Source: Vibrio tapetis subsp. tapetis
GTDB taxonomy: Bacteria > Pseudomonadota > Gammaproteobacteria > Enterobacterales > Vibrionaceae
DNA length: 64,000 nucleotides
Direction: 5' to 3'
Assembly (NCBI RefSeq): GCF_900233005.1
Contig: NZ_LT960612.1
Span: forward strand, 1,364,001-1,428,000
The translations under genes and the position numbers were made by a program. Positions 36,101 to 44,779 of the stretch are shown piece by piece; positions within the stretch are counted from its first letter, which is position 1; the number at the start of each line of letters is the position of its first letter. The notes under the pieces were generated by a model that saw nothing but the letters and a program-made list of their open reading frames with translations, had not been told where the DNA came from and did not search any database.

Positions 36101-39100
36101 CAACATTGAGCGTCAGTGCCATTAGCGTGCCTTGCTGTGCATCGGGAGCTGTGGCTGTCAGTACTGGGCTGTCGACAGAGCCTTGAATGGTGATAGTTAT
36201 GTTTCGAGTGACTTGTGTACCATCTGTTGAGGTAGAAGTGACGGGGATCACTTCGGTTAATGTTTGGTGGATACCAAGAGCGTTTACTACAGGGTTGGTG
36301 TTATCCAAGGTGTAGTGATAATGCCCATTGCCATCGAGTGAGAAGTGTCCGTATTGGGTTCCGTGATCAGTTTGAGTGACAAAGTGAGCGGTATCCCCGC
36401 TGTCTATATCTGAAGTCCTTAGCTCACCATTGACCGTCGTTTGTCCGCTGTCTTCTTTCAATTCAGCATACATTCCCGCGGGAGTGACGTTATCTACGGT
36501 AGTGCCCTGAACGTTGACCACCATTTCGGAAGATTTCTGTCCAGCGCCATTTTCTATATGTAAGGTATGAGAACCGTCAGGTAAATGATCGCCTGCGACT
36601 TCCCAGTGGCCATTGTTATCGACAATAATTGAAGCGAGTTGGGTATGGCCATCCATGATATGGATCGTTTCACCGGGAGTACCTGAACCACTATACGCGG
36701 CATGGCCAATCCGTAAGTTCTCATAAGTGTGATAGTAAAGATAATCGACTTCACTACCGCCACCAGTACATACTCGGTTGACGATGCCGATGGTTTGATG
36801 ACCTGCGCTGTCTTCGAAAACAACGACACCACCAGACCATGCGTTACCGTGGCCGCTAGCGCCACCTGAACCGGTGTTTATTGTATCTGGAATGCCATTT
36901 TGAGCCCACCAGTCATGGCTGTTTACTCGGTTATAGCCTCCGGGGCCACTATGTGCGGTAGATGTCGTGGCAGGGTGCGTGACCCAGTTATGATCTGATC
37001 CAGGTTTATATAGACCAACTAACTTAATACCAGAGCTGGCTCCGGTTTTATCTGTTCCCCACCGTTGTGCATTTTCTGCATCAGTAGGCGCGATGTCGAT
37101 ATTGGCTCCAGTTGGGTCGGAGATGACGTTCACATCTTGAAGCTTTAGAGCTGGAGAGGTATTTGCAGGCGCAGCATGAGCCGATTCAATGATTGGCTTA
37201 TCGTTTGATCCTTTGATTGTTATACCAATGGTTTGAGTGTGGCCATCACTTGCGGTGAATGTGTAATGATCGAGAACTGATGGGTTGTCTGGGTCTAAAT
37301 GCTGAACCTTGCTTTCATCTAGAGTATAAGTCCACTTTCCATTGACCATTTGAATATCGCCGTAGGTGGTCGCTGTCGATGAAAGGTAGGGGAAACTTGG
37401 GTTGTCACCGGCATCAGGATCGGTAATAAAAAGCTGGCCACTTGTCGTAACGTTATCACTGAGGTTTCCTTCTACTATTGAGTCAGAGTTATCTCCGGTA
37501 ACAACAGAGGCATCGCCCACGGGAGCAATGTGTAGAGTGTTGGTCGCTTGTGCTGAATCAAGACGCCCATCGCTAACGGAATACTTGAACGATACGTCGC
37601 CATTAAAGTCTTGAGCGGGCACAAATTGCAGCTTGATAATATCTGCGGTTGTGATGCGCTGGCCTGACACTACATCATGCCCGTCGAAAACAAATTTACC
37701 TTGATTTGCTGGTGGTAAATCAGTTAATACAATAGAGTGCAATTGGTCACCGCTATCGACGTCAGTAAATCCAAATTGGCTAGCCTGCATTTGATACTGA
37801 GTATCTTCTATCCCATCGGTTAATGCGACTTTGATGGCGGCAGGAGCGTCATTAGTTCCTATTACGTCAATATGCAATTCGTAAGCAGTGCCGTCATAAC
37901 TGTGTACTCGGTAAACAACCGTTTCGACTTGCCCTTGAGCTAGCCGTTGAAGGTTGGCATTATCGACGCTATATCCCCAGCTTCCTGAATTGTCTATTCG
38001 CAGCATCCCGGCAAATGGATCATGCACGGCAGATTCGCCAAATTGACTGTATTGAAATTTATTTTGCCCACTATCCGGGTCAATAACGTTAAGTTGCCCG
38101 TTGGCAAGTTCTGTGGTTCTACCGTTGTTATGGCTGCTGTGTGATCCATCTTCGGTGACATTTTCTGTGGATGCGACCGAGACAATTGCAAGGTCGTTGC
38201 TCCCTTGAACGTTAATTTGTACGCGCTGTGTTGTTTGAGAACCGTCGGTAGACACTGCAGTAATATCAAACCCTTCAGCGTGGATCTGACCAGCACGAAG
38301 AGAGTCAGCTTTGTGTGGATCTAAGTTGTAATGCCAATGCCCATTTGTGTCGACATGCAATGTGCCATAGTGACCGATGGTGTCACCAGCTTTGAAAGAA
38401 ACGGTATCTTGATTATCCAGATCGTGGGCATTAAATGTCCCTGATACGGAAGTGGTTACATCTTCTATGGCTTTGCCCAACGGTGAGGAAAGGGCATTAG
38501 GCGTGTCAATGACAACATGGTCATCTGTGCCATTGATTGTTGCAGTTAGAGGAATGCGAGTCCCGTCAACAGTGATTAATGTGATGCTGTCGGTAAGGGA
38601 GTCTCCGTGACTTAAACCTTGTACTTCCGAATGGGTATTGTTGGCCGTATAGCTCCATTTATCGTGTCCATCTGTACCGTGAGTGAAGTTAAATGTGCCA
38701 TGAGCACCGGCTAGGTTCATTGCAAAGTTTACTGGCACTGCGTGTTGTACGCCATTGACCTCAATGTGAGTAACCTTGGCCTCTGTCGTTGCGTCTACGT
38801 CTTTAATATCGAGATTATTCCATCCTGACCATAAATCTGTATTGCTGCCCAATTTGAGTTGATCTTCGGTGACCGTATTGGATGAAAGTGAAGCCTCAAG
38901 CGTTGCTGAATCGTTACTAGCCGAGAGAGTAGTAGTGGCATCTGCGTGGGTCACCCCTCCATGCCGGTCAAGCACATCATAGCTAAACTTAACCTGGCCA
39001 TTGTAATCAGGATTTGGCCGGAAGGTGAATGATCCATCACGGTTGTGGGTTACAGTTCCGTTATCTGCGAGCACAGAATCTACATGAAGTAGGCCTTGAT

Positions 39101-41738
39101 CATTGGCGTCTATATCACTTGCACCTGTAAGCAATTGAGCTTGAGTAATACGGATAGAATTATCTTCGGATCCAGGCGGGATGGCTCGGCTACCAGTGAC
39201 CGTTGGTGTATCATTGGTTCCAGTAATGGTGATTTGTAATTCTTGAGCGGTTCCATCTAATGTGTGTATTGTCACTCTATCTAAACAAGATTGGCCTTGG
39301 CCTAGTGTTTGAACTTGTGTGATGTTGTTGTCCAGTTGATAGTGCCAATCACCATCAGAGGTAACGATTACTCTTGCTCCTAGAGATGATGTATAACCAA
39401 TACCTGCAATGTTATGGGCATGTAATATAGGGTCAAAATGCGCCTCTCCCATATCCGCGTCGGATACTTTCATATGGCCATTAAATAAAAGCCATTGCAT
39501 GCCATAAATTTGATCTTCAGTTAACGTTGCACTGGTGGTGCCCGTGATGACGGCTGCGTCATTCGTACCGTCAATTAAGATGGATATTTGGTGTGGAGTA
39601 CCGTCATTAGATTGTATGTTTATGAAGTCATTAACATGCTGATGTTGAGAGAGTTGCTGAAGTTTTTGGTCATTGTTATTGAGTTGGTAAGTCCATTCGC
39701 CAGTGTCTTTAAGGTGTAGCACGCCAAAAGCCCCTTGAATATCTGTATCAGAAAAATGGGCTTGGTTATGGTCGATATCGGTAATAGTGAGTTGACCAGT
39801 TGCAGATATCACTTTGTCTTCTGTTAAATGAGCGGAGCTCGTACCACCGATGGTGGCCGAGTCATTCGTCCCTACAATGGTGACTGATATTTCATGTGTG
39901 GCAGTCCCATCAAGAGATGTGACGGTGTGTTTCTCTATAAGAGTTTCGCCAGCGGCTAAGGCTTGAACTTTGGGATTATTCGGATCTATTTGGTAGTCCC
40001 AACTGTAACCTTTTACGGTAAAAATTCCACCAAGGGGTGTTTTTGCGGTTTCATCGGTCAAGAAAGTTTGTTGATGTAATTGACCTCGATCGTCAACATC
40101 CTGAACATCTACTCGACCTGATGCTCTTAATAAACCAAGTTGGTCGATGTTGCTTGCATTGTCTTCTGTAATCGTTAGATGCGATCTTCCCACATCAAGA
40201 ATGGCTGCATTATCGTTATCACCAATCAATGTGAGAGTAATGGTTTTAGAACTCCCATCAATAGCGTGAACGGAAAAGGATTCAGTTATATGTTCTCCTT
40301 GAGCAAGCTCATCAACCGTTTGCCCCTCGCTTGGTGCCAGTTGATACTGCCAATGCCCAGTTGAATCTAGTGATATTGAACCATAATGTCCCATTTGATT
40401 GTGAATAGGTTGGAATTGATTGGTTTGGCCATGATCCATATCTTGAGATGTCAGAGTCCCAGAAAGGGTTCTTGCATGTTGGAGTGTAGCGAGGTCGTGT
40501 TTGTTCGTGTCAAATAGAGCATTTTCATTAAACGTCTTGGTGACATCCCCTGAAATCACCGCCGCATCATTCGTCCCGTTCACGGTGATCGTGACTTGAT
40601 GTTGCGTGCCATCCACTGATTGAACGGTGATGGTGTCAGTTGCTGTTGCGCCTTTGGCAAGCGCTTGAACCGTTGGGTTACGGTTATCTAGATCGTAACG
40701 CCAAGCCCCGTTGTCTGTGAGGTGTAGGGTACCGAGTGAGCCTGCAATGTTAATGTCGGAGAAATGCGCTTCGCCCGTATCGGTATCGGTGATATTTAAT
40801 TGACCTGATGTGGTTAGCGCTGTTTCTTCAGTGACCGCCCCAGAATGAGTGCCAGAAATCACCGCTGAGTCATTTGTCCCGTTCACGGTGATCGTGACTT
40901 GATGTTGCGTGCCATCCACTGATTGAACGGTGATGGTGTCAGTTGCCGTTGCGCCTTTGGCAAGCGCTTGAACTGCAGGGTTGCTGCTATCCAGATCGTA
41001 AACCCAAGTTCCTTTACTGTTTAGGTGAAGTACCCCCAAATTTCCATGAACAACTCTACTTGCAAACAAGGCTTCGCCAACATCAGGGTCGATGATACTT
41101 AGTGTGCCAGATACTGTTAACTGGGTGTCCTCAGTGACTGTCCCTGAATCTATACCTCCAATATGAGCCTGATTACTGCTTAAGATAGAAGGAGAATTCT
41201 GAGTACTGGGATGGATAGTTGGTTGAGCGGTGGTTGGCGCAACAGTCGAAACTGGTGTCGTAGAATTGGTCGCTGGGCTACCAGTACCTATAGAGGGGAA
41301 ACTAGTAGCAAGGTGATGGGAAGATTGTACTTTGTTATTCGAACTAACGTTGTGTTGATCTTCTGAAGCCAGTGCCTGAGTTCTAGGGTGTTCTACTTGG
41401 GAGGCTTGTTGAGCAAGGGCGGCATGGCTTGATGGTTTAACCTCTTCAGAAAGGCTTGTAGCTATCGACTCGGAATGTTGAGAGTCCGCATTAGGATTTG
41501 GAGTTTGACTACTTTCATCGTGAATAGCGGAATCGGGCTCATTGATAAACGTAGCAGCTTGGAATGACGGTAAAACTAGCATCAAAGGTGATCTCAACGG
41601 GATGTTGAGGCGGCTAGGTCCAGTTTGGCGAATTTTGTGCAAACGTAACTTACGTTTTTCGCTTAATGAACTGTGCCTTTTGTCTTGATGTTTCTTACTG
41701 CGTGTTTTCTCTACGTTCTTTGACATACTGTTTTCCAT
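30195..41738 (-). CDS. Giant VCBS/cadherin-like surface adhesin (T1SS substrate type)
   Basis: At 3847 residues it is the largest gene here. After a very basic N-terminus (1-45), a short hydrophobic stretch and a Ser/Thr/Gln-rich linker (to about 200), it consists mostly of VCBS and Tandem-95/cadherin-like repeats of about 90-105 residues, each ending in GTND-type motifs. Two inserts stand out: an unfamiliar Trp/Gly/His-rich domain (about 1545-1680) and a LamG/pentraxin-like domain (about 2420-2655). The C-terminal 120 residues are acidic and His/Asn/Asp-rich. I see no RTX nonapeptide (GGxGxDx) repeats, unusual for a T1SS substrate. It faces the exporter operon convergently. It probably serves attachment or biofilm formation. 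ATG 41738 or 41726 is the start. Confidence 0.88.
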   Translation of the reverse strand: MENSMSKNVEKTRSKKHQDKRHSSLSEKRKLRLHKIRQTGPSRLNIPLRSPLMLVLPSFQAATFINEPDSAIHDESSQTPNPNADSQHSESIATSLSEEVKPSSHAALAQQASQVEHPRTQALASEDQHNVSSNNKVQSSHHLATSFPSIGTGSPATNSTTPVSTVAPTTAQPTIHPSTQNSPSILSSNQAHIGGIDSGTVTEDTQLTVSGTLSIIDPDVGEALFASRVVHGNLGVLHLNSKGTWVYDLDSSNPAVQALAKGATATDTITVQSVDGTQHQVTITVNGTNDSAVISGTHSGAVTEETALTTSGQLNITDTDTGEAHFSDINIAGSLGTLHLTDNGAWRYDLDNRNPTVQALAKGATATDTITVQSVDGTQHQVTITVNGTNDAAVISGDVTKTFNENALFDTNKHDLATLQHARTLSGTLTSQDMDHGQTNQFQPIHNQMGHYGSISLDSTGHWQYQLAPSEGQTVDELAQGEHITESFSVHAIDGSSKTITLTLIGDNDNAAILDVGRSHLTITEDNASNIDQLGLLRASGRVDVQDVDDRGQLHQQTFLTDETAKTPLGGIFTVKGYSWDYQIDPNNPKVQALAAGETLIEKHTVTSLDGTATHEISVTIVGTNDSATIGGTSSAHLTEDKVISATGQLTITDIDHNQAHFSDTDIQGAFGVLHLKDTGEWTYQLNNNDQKLQQLSQHQHVNDFINIQSNDGTPHQISILIDGTNDAAVITGTTSATLTEDQIYGMQWLLFNGHMKVSDADMGEAHFDPILHAHNIAGIGYTSSLGARVIVTSDGDWHYQLDNNITQVQTLGQGQSCLDRVTIHTLDGTAQELQITITGTNDTPTVTGSRAIPPGSEDNSIRITQAQLLTGASDIDANDQGLLHVDSVLADNGTVTHNRDGSFTFRPNPDYNGQVKFSYDVLDRHGGVTHADATTTLSASNDSATLEASLSSNTVTEDQLKLGSNTDLWSGWNNLDIKDVDATTEAKVTHIEVNGVQHAVPVNFAMNLAGAHGTFNFTHGTDGHDKWSYTANNTHSEVQGLSHGDSLTDSITLITVDGTRIPLTATINGTDDHVVIDTPNALSSPLGKAIEDVTTSVSGTFNAHDLDNQDTVSFKAGDTIGHYGTLHVDTNGHWHYNLDPHKADSLRAGQIHAEGFDITAVSTDGSQTTQRVQINVQGSNDLAIVSVASTENVTEDGSHSSHNNGRTTELANGQLNVIDPDSGQNKFQYSQFGESAVHDPFAGMLRIDNSGSWGYSVDNANLQRLAQGQVETVVYRVHSYDGTAYELHIDVIGTNDAPAAIKVALTDGIEDTQYQMQASQFGFTDVDSGDQLHSIVLTDLPPANQGKFVFDGHDVVSGQRITTADIIKLQFVPAQDFNGDVSFKYSVSDGRLDSAQATNTLHIAPVGDASVVTGDNSDSIVEGNLSDNVTTSGQLFITDPDAGDNPSFPYLSSTATTYGDIQMVNGKWTYTLDESKVQHLDPDNPSVLDHYTFTASDGHTQTIGITIKGSNDKPIIESAHAAPANTSPALKLQDVNVISDPTGANIDIAPTDAENAQRWGTDKTGASSGIKLVGLYKPGSDHNWVTHPATTSTAHSGPGGYNRVNSHDWWAQNGIPDTINTGSGGASGHGNAWSGGVVVFEDSAGHQTIGIVNRVCTGGGSEVDYLYYHTYENLRIGHAAYSGSGTPGETIHIMDGHTQLASIIVDNNGHWEVAGDHLPDGSHTLHIENGAGQKSSEMVVNVQGTTVDNVTPAGMYAELKEDSGQTTVNGELRTSDIDSGDTAHFVTQTDHGTQYGHFSLDGNGHYHYTLDNTNPVVNALGIHQTLTEVIPVTSTSTDGTQVTRNITITIQGSVDSPVLTATAPDAQQGTLMALTLNVDSADTGGDTEDMLIKISGLPDNAVLNHGTHDARAKLWVLHKSDLNGLELDLKDPSFHGDLHFSVTATASAGGESQSTTQAVSLFVNAPPAVASSVSGTKAEDSGMGAINLLDGATDPDSGDVLSIGNLAYQIGSGSVSTAIPSFLTLARDGHTLIVNSNATQFQHLSDGESETITVTYNVEDSHGGHLAQSATITVTGTNDAAQISGQTNTDGRTHITEDIHVSRSHMVSSDQMNLSIHDLDSGQNYFIPTGKNTSNSNATSYGVWVDGDKHIGEFILHASGEWYFRANTNSPTIDQLAASEKIIDTITVHSADGTTQLLTAVVYGSNDQPSITAQVITATEDADYQFSVADFGFTDKDSSDKLDHITISSLPDVLEGRMLLNGQVISANQDISRGDIANLIFRPTANFHTTGTNTVQFGYTVNDGISDSQQASAQLTVDNVNDVPVVTGPTSAHTTEDITGGLIITESQLLSGASDLDGDALHVNSLSVDPSQGNIIDNHDGTWTFTPGSNFKGTADIHYNLTDGQSTINNIMAIAVDPITDKANAQLSFTTEQQVLQFSANSSGGMTNNGQLQTGGNIDNLAVEFNIIGGPTAPPAGINGPTFVSYGVAGTSQDLFYVWNPTDLTIRIDGHEYKTGISATDGQTHRYSVLWSSSTGHLELLVDGNSKWSHSGPVAQGYHLTGNGILAVGNDQDHYNLETGSHVDHGFSRADAFHGQIFSVSLANVPVTAAQLKSAPLSTVVDKDTGLVIDVRANAAGQFVDTTGHHQITATADVQAHATLVDASVAIPNTDALIHLNPNVTPPQDSDDIVTRITLTGLIKGTILEDKHGHTHTVTGPTEMLDIKDWSMTTLTAQLPGGNKQNMHIGLTVTTQGPDGTTATDSHFQSLILDPTRPVPNAIITGINQVQTDEVTSVIGQLTITDTDSRDAHFVAQVLPSTHGEFTIAENGHWEFTPNRSALALTQGHNATDVVTVKSVDGTEKQLSVTLIGSDTAPTAVLTDFGAAEAGTPRIIQASTLLSTVTDVDTMASSLSVVVGSLHSAHGSFSPNPDGSYQFIPTAGFVGQDVAVDYQVTDGTNRVDVHGIVDINPPLAITHLSHDTGTSSTDFITSDGRLIVHGTAVPGALVSGSSLLHGLTAIADKNGQWALDASNIDRADGHYNLMVYTKHADGTFGIINHLVTIDTAKPTITIAPVAHDDWVDHQEHSQDVLIEGSTTHVADGDIVSVTLAGHHYTTQVQQNHWQLTVPSAEISQIGDNAYSVHAEVSATATGDNAQVQRHIIVSADLSTLIAPEHIAEDTKTSAAGSLFTPNSFNLITSTGLLQGNYGSLQINADGSYHYQLDNTDSGIQTLGASATLTDNFFVTYTNPHGDIKHAVLNIGIHGTNDAPTLTGTFEISRSVTTGSQTKTHSYGYIDINDADQGDTLLVEYIDKGGVAHQLNISDTHNEKINVQGIGYFDIESSGKWNFTLSHSGPERTHMNQEIASGKIHTESVILRVTDSTGASRTETLSVHIGDGKTGPQIFGASESVVTEDKVLSSHGLLDLLVHDVKVATGVTWALKPGSMPLYGDLTFHPDGSWEYTDHNQDPSVQSLAQGERLEESIIVIATDTNGHSVEQTMKLAIIGTNDVPVVGHPISATTGEDSLLTISKADLLANLQDSDSKDSLDVTNLHLIGGGTITPQGDHWVIHPDINFSGNLRLSYSVTDGHVNVDSSMAIHITANADTPTMVFTKHVGDLTSPLDSMDIQGLENTDLALNINVSSPDTSETLTVEVSGLPTGTTLSAGHEHLGIWTIAQADLTNLTLSPPANYSGNFDIQVKAISHDGTDTAEVSQQITAHVNAAPPPPVPTQADEPDPQTIEDLSLMTDNVASRASTDLQPTGASAYLQALGIHSDKLGDENVQPQSAPADMDLVFAQSDETHGAFHTAQDADASDALEHGSQQHDHDHDQQNNPQHDDLNNMNDFDPNN
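40573..40670 (-). repeat. Near-identical repeat unit inside adhesin, copy A
   Basis: This 98-base segment matches 40876-40973 with a single difference. The offset of 303 bases equals one 101-residue VCBS repeat. The low divergence points to a recent duplication or gene conversion. Confidence 0.85.
40876..40973 (-). repeat. Near-identical repeat unit inside adhesin, copy B
   Basis: This is the partner of the segment at 40573. It lies in the N-terminal VCBS repeats and encodes the same ATATDTITVQSVDGTQ-type strand in both copies. Confidence 0.85.
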
Positions 41739-41920
41739 CAACCAGTTTTATATCTTGCTAATAGTTAAGTACAGGAATCATAAAGACGCTAGCTAATTAG
41801 ATAATTAATAAGGATAAAAGTAGAATAAATACAGCGTCAGCAATACTTCTTTCAAAACTCCAAATTCGTTTTTCCTATTCAACAATAAGTGACTGGATGA
41901 AGCGATACATAATTGTCTAT

Positions 41921-41938
41921 AATGATTTTGTTATCATT
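41921..41938. promoter_or_regulatory. Fur-box-like sequence between adhesin and PAS-GGDEF gene
   Basis: The sequence aatgattttgttatcatt has the same half-sites as the Fur box at 52127 but one base less in the centre. It lies in the divergent region. The spacing defect makes Fur binding doubtful. Confidence 0.3.
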
Positions 41939-41969
41939 ACCGAAATTAGAAAAAAGAGCAGCAGTAAAA

Positions 41970-43204
41970 ATGCCTGAACTCAGTATCGATTCATCATATG
42001 GCGTTATCATCATCCAGGATCTGAAAGCCGTCAGTGTTGATGATAAATACGCCAATCTTTATGGTTACGACTCTTCGCAGGAATTGCTGAACAGGATTGA
42101 TTCGTTTCTCGAGTTACTACCCGAAAAGTACCACGATAAAGCGAAGGAAAATTATAGAGAAATCATCGCTGGACGTATGGTTCCTCACGGGCAGACATTC
42201 ACTAATGTTGATCGTTTTGGACGCGAATTTACCGTATTTTCTGTTGACCATCTCATCTCATGGAATAATAAACCCGCCCTTCAAGTAACGGTGATTGATT
42301 TGTCGGTTGTGGTCGAAGCGAATAATCGGCTTCGCCAGCATGATTTGATGTTCAAAAAAATGATCATGCAATCAGGCCAAGGCATCATGGTACACCGTGA
42401 TTTTACGCCATTAATGATCAATGACGCATGGGTTCGATTAATGCGGGCGGAGTCCAAAGAACAAGTGATGGGGATGGGTTCCATACTTGAGATTATCCCT
42501 GAAAGAAATCGAGAATCCGTTAAGCAGCATTATCACGACATCATATCGAAGAAAATCGTCGGTCGAAGTGTGACTTCTGAGAATATTTGCTTCGATGGCA
42601 GTCGCCGTTTCTTTAATGTTTATGACAATGTTATCGAATGGGATGGCGAACCTGCCGTGGAAGTGATCTTAGAAGACATTACAGATAAAGTACTACTGGA
42701 AAAAACACTTGCCTACAGAGCGTCTTATGACCAATTGACCGACTTGTTTAATCGCTCAGCGATATATGACTGGTTGAAAAGCCAATTGGAATGCAACGAA
42801 ACCATTGCTTGTATTTTGCTGGATGTCGATGACTTCAAGAAAATCAACGACACATACGCCATTTTACGGGAGACGAAGTGTTACGAGTATTAGCCGCGAT
42901 GGTGAAACGAATTGTCCACAAATCAGATGGTGTCGTTGGGCGTTGGGGTGGAGAAGAGTTTATCGCTCTCATTCCTTATATTTCGCTAGAAGAGGCCCAT
43001 CAAGTTGCCGAAGAAATTCGTAGCGTATTCTATGAGTACTTTTTCTCATTCAAAGAAGCGAAATTTAATAGTAGTGTGAGCTTAGGTGTCAGCTTCTGTG
43101 ATCAATGCTTTGACTTAAAAAGCGTCGAAAACCTGATTAAAGAAGCGGATCAACGGCTCTATATCGCAAAAGGGAGTGGTAAAAACCAAGTCTGTATAGA
43201 GTAA
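41970..43204 (+). pseudogene. PAS-PAS-GGDEF diguanylate cyclase, frameshifted
   Basis: The first frame encodes two PAS domains (SSYGVIIIQDLKAVSVDD, then SGQGIMVHRDFTPLMIN) and the start of a GGDEF domain, LLDVDDFKKINDTYA. It then leaves the family pattern and stops at 42893. Shifting the frame by one base at about 42858 gives TYGHFTGDEVLRVLAAMVKR. The domain then continues through GRWGGEEFIALIPY (GGEEF at 42947-42961) to KGSGKNQVCIE. A single G is missing: tacgccat instead of tacggccat. Without it the protein ends before the active site. It may be a real null mutation or a sequencing error. The start is uncertain; the MPELSID ATG (41970) suits the PAS fold. Confidence 0.85.
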
Positions 43205-43347
43205 ATCTATCTCTTATTCGAAACAGAGCAATGTAATTCTCCATTATCGGCTTTCCGAACTGTTAACTTAATATCGACTGTGGCACGATGATTTTTTGAC
43301 CATTAGCGACGGCTCACCAACGTATAGCCTGTTCAAGGATTGAATTG

Positions 43348-44607
43348 ATGGCGCAACTTAAACAAGAAATCACCCTTACCTCTGGTATTGGGCAACTGTC
43401 TACAACATTAATGGGGACGGGATTATTTATGATACCGGCGATTGCTGCTGGTATCGCAGGTGGCCTGTCTTTGTGGGCTTGGATTATTCTATTCGTCGCT
43501 ATCTGCCCAATCGCTTTAACATTTGCTCAGCTAGGCAAGCGATTTCCGAGCGCAGGCGGTACGGCTTATTTCGTGCGAAAAGCGTTTAATCCTAGGTTAG
43601 AAAAGAGCGTGGCATGGCTGTTTGTCAGCGTGATCCCGGTAGGTGTTCCGGCTGCCGTCACATTAGCTGCTGGATTTTTGCAACAACTATTACCTGACAG
43701 CTTCAATTCGCTTCTTTTCGCTCAAGCGATCACGGTGTTTTTGCTTGTGGTTGTCAACTTGATGGGGAGCAAGTCTTCGGGCAGGTTGCAGACTGTTATT
43801 GCTGTGAGCATTTTTACCTTGGTAGCTGCTTTTTGGTGGAAGGGAGAGGTTGGCTTACAAGACATTACAATGCCAGCACTAGAGTTGAACTCGATGTGGG
43901 CGATTGCCTCCGCGTTAGCCGTTATGTTTTGGTGTTTCGTTGGAATTGAAGCTTTTGCTCACATGGGAGAAGAGTTTAAAGATCCCGAACGCGATTTTCC
44001 CATTGCAATCATTGTTGGTTGCTTAGTCGCAGGTATTACCTATTGGGCATGTTCTGTGGTGATTCTGAAATTCGGAGCGTATGGAAGTTCTGAATTTGAT
44101 AGTGCTTCAATTCCTTGGTTAAGTGAGCAGCTATTTGGTGCAAGTTTTAAAGTCTTGATAAGTATCATTGGATTCGCTGCATGTTTTGCTAGTGTGAACT
44201 TATATACGCAAAGCTTAGCTCGAATGGTTTGGGCTCAATTTCGTGATAATAAACCAAATAGCGTTTTAGCTAAGGTTTCGGTAAATGGGGTGCCTGCTAA
44301 CGCAACCTTAGTGATCGGTGCCGTGATATTGTTATCTTGTATTTTGGGTGAGCTATCAGGGTTGGATCTTGAGTTTTTTCTTACGTTAGCTAATGGCGTT
44401 TTTGTCCTGATTTACCTGCTGGCGATGCTTGCCGCAACAAAGCTGCTTACGGGAGTTAGCCGTTATTTGGCAATGGGCTCTCTCTTGCTCTGTACCTTTG
44501 TGTTTATTTGCCTAGGTTGGTCTACTTTATATGCACTTAGCATTTTTATCTTATTGTCTCTGCCATGGCGCAAGTGGTTGAGAAAAACACGACCAATGAC
44601 TGATTGA
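43348..44607 (+). CDS. yjeH: YjeH-type L-methionine/branched-chain amino-acid exporter (APC family)
   Basis: The protein of 419 residues has about 12 membrane helices. The first helix motif is LTSGIGQLSTTLMGTGLFMIPAIAAG. The family signature FWCFVGIEAFAHMGEEFKDPERDFP is present, with the APC Glu. Length and motifs match E. coli YjeH, which exports methionine and branched-chain amino acids across the inner membrane. The ATG 43348 follows aaggat. The gene stands alone between the broken GGDEF gene and the binding-protein operon. A direct link to either is not visible. Confidence 0.88.
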   Translation: MAQLKQEITLTSGIGQLSTTLMGTGLFMIPAIAAGIAGGLSLWAWIILFVAICPIALTFAQLGKRFPSAGGTAYFVRKAFNPRLEKSVAWLFVSVIPVGVPAAVTLAAGFLQQLLPDSFNSLLFAQAITVFLLVVVNLMGSKSSGRLQTVIAVSIFTLVAAFWWKGEVGLQDITMPALELNSMWAIASALAVMFWCFVGIEAFAHMGEEFKDPERDFPIAIIVGCLVAGITYWACSVVILKFGAYGSSEFDSASIPWLSEQLFGASFKVLISIIGFAACFASVNLYTQSLARMVWAQFRDNKPNSVLAKVSVNGVPANATLVIGAVILLSCILGELSGLDLEFFLTLANGVFVLIYLLAMLAATKLLTGVSRYLAMGSLLLCTFVFICLGWSTLYALSIFILLSLPWRKWLRKTRPMTD

Positions 44608-44779
44608 CTCACTTCATCTATTGCGTTTCGTTGTAAAGAGTAAAAACAAGACAACCTAAAATAGGTCACTAATCGTACTTATTCACTAGAGTACCCGTTA
44701 GTGGCTTTTTGTCGTTTTGACCTCCATCATCCAGTGCCCATAAAAACTGAGCGGGATTGCGATTCGAATACTAATATAG

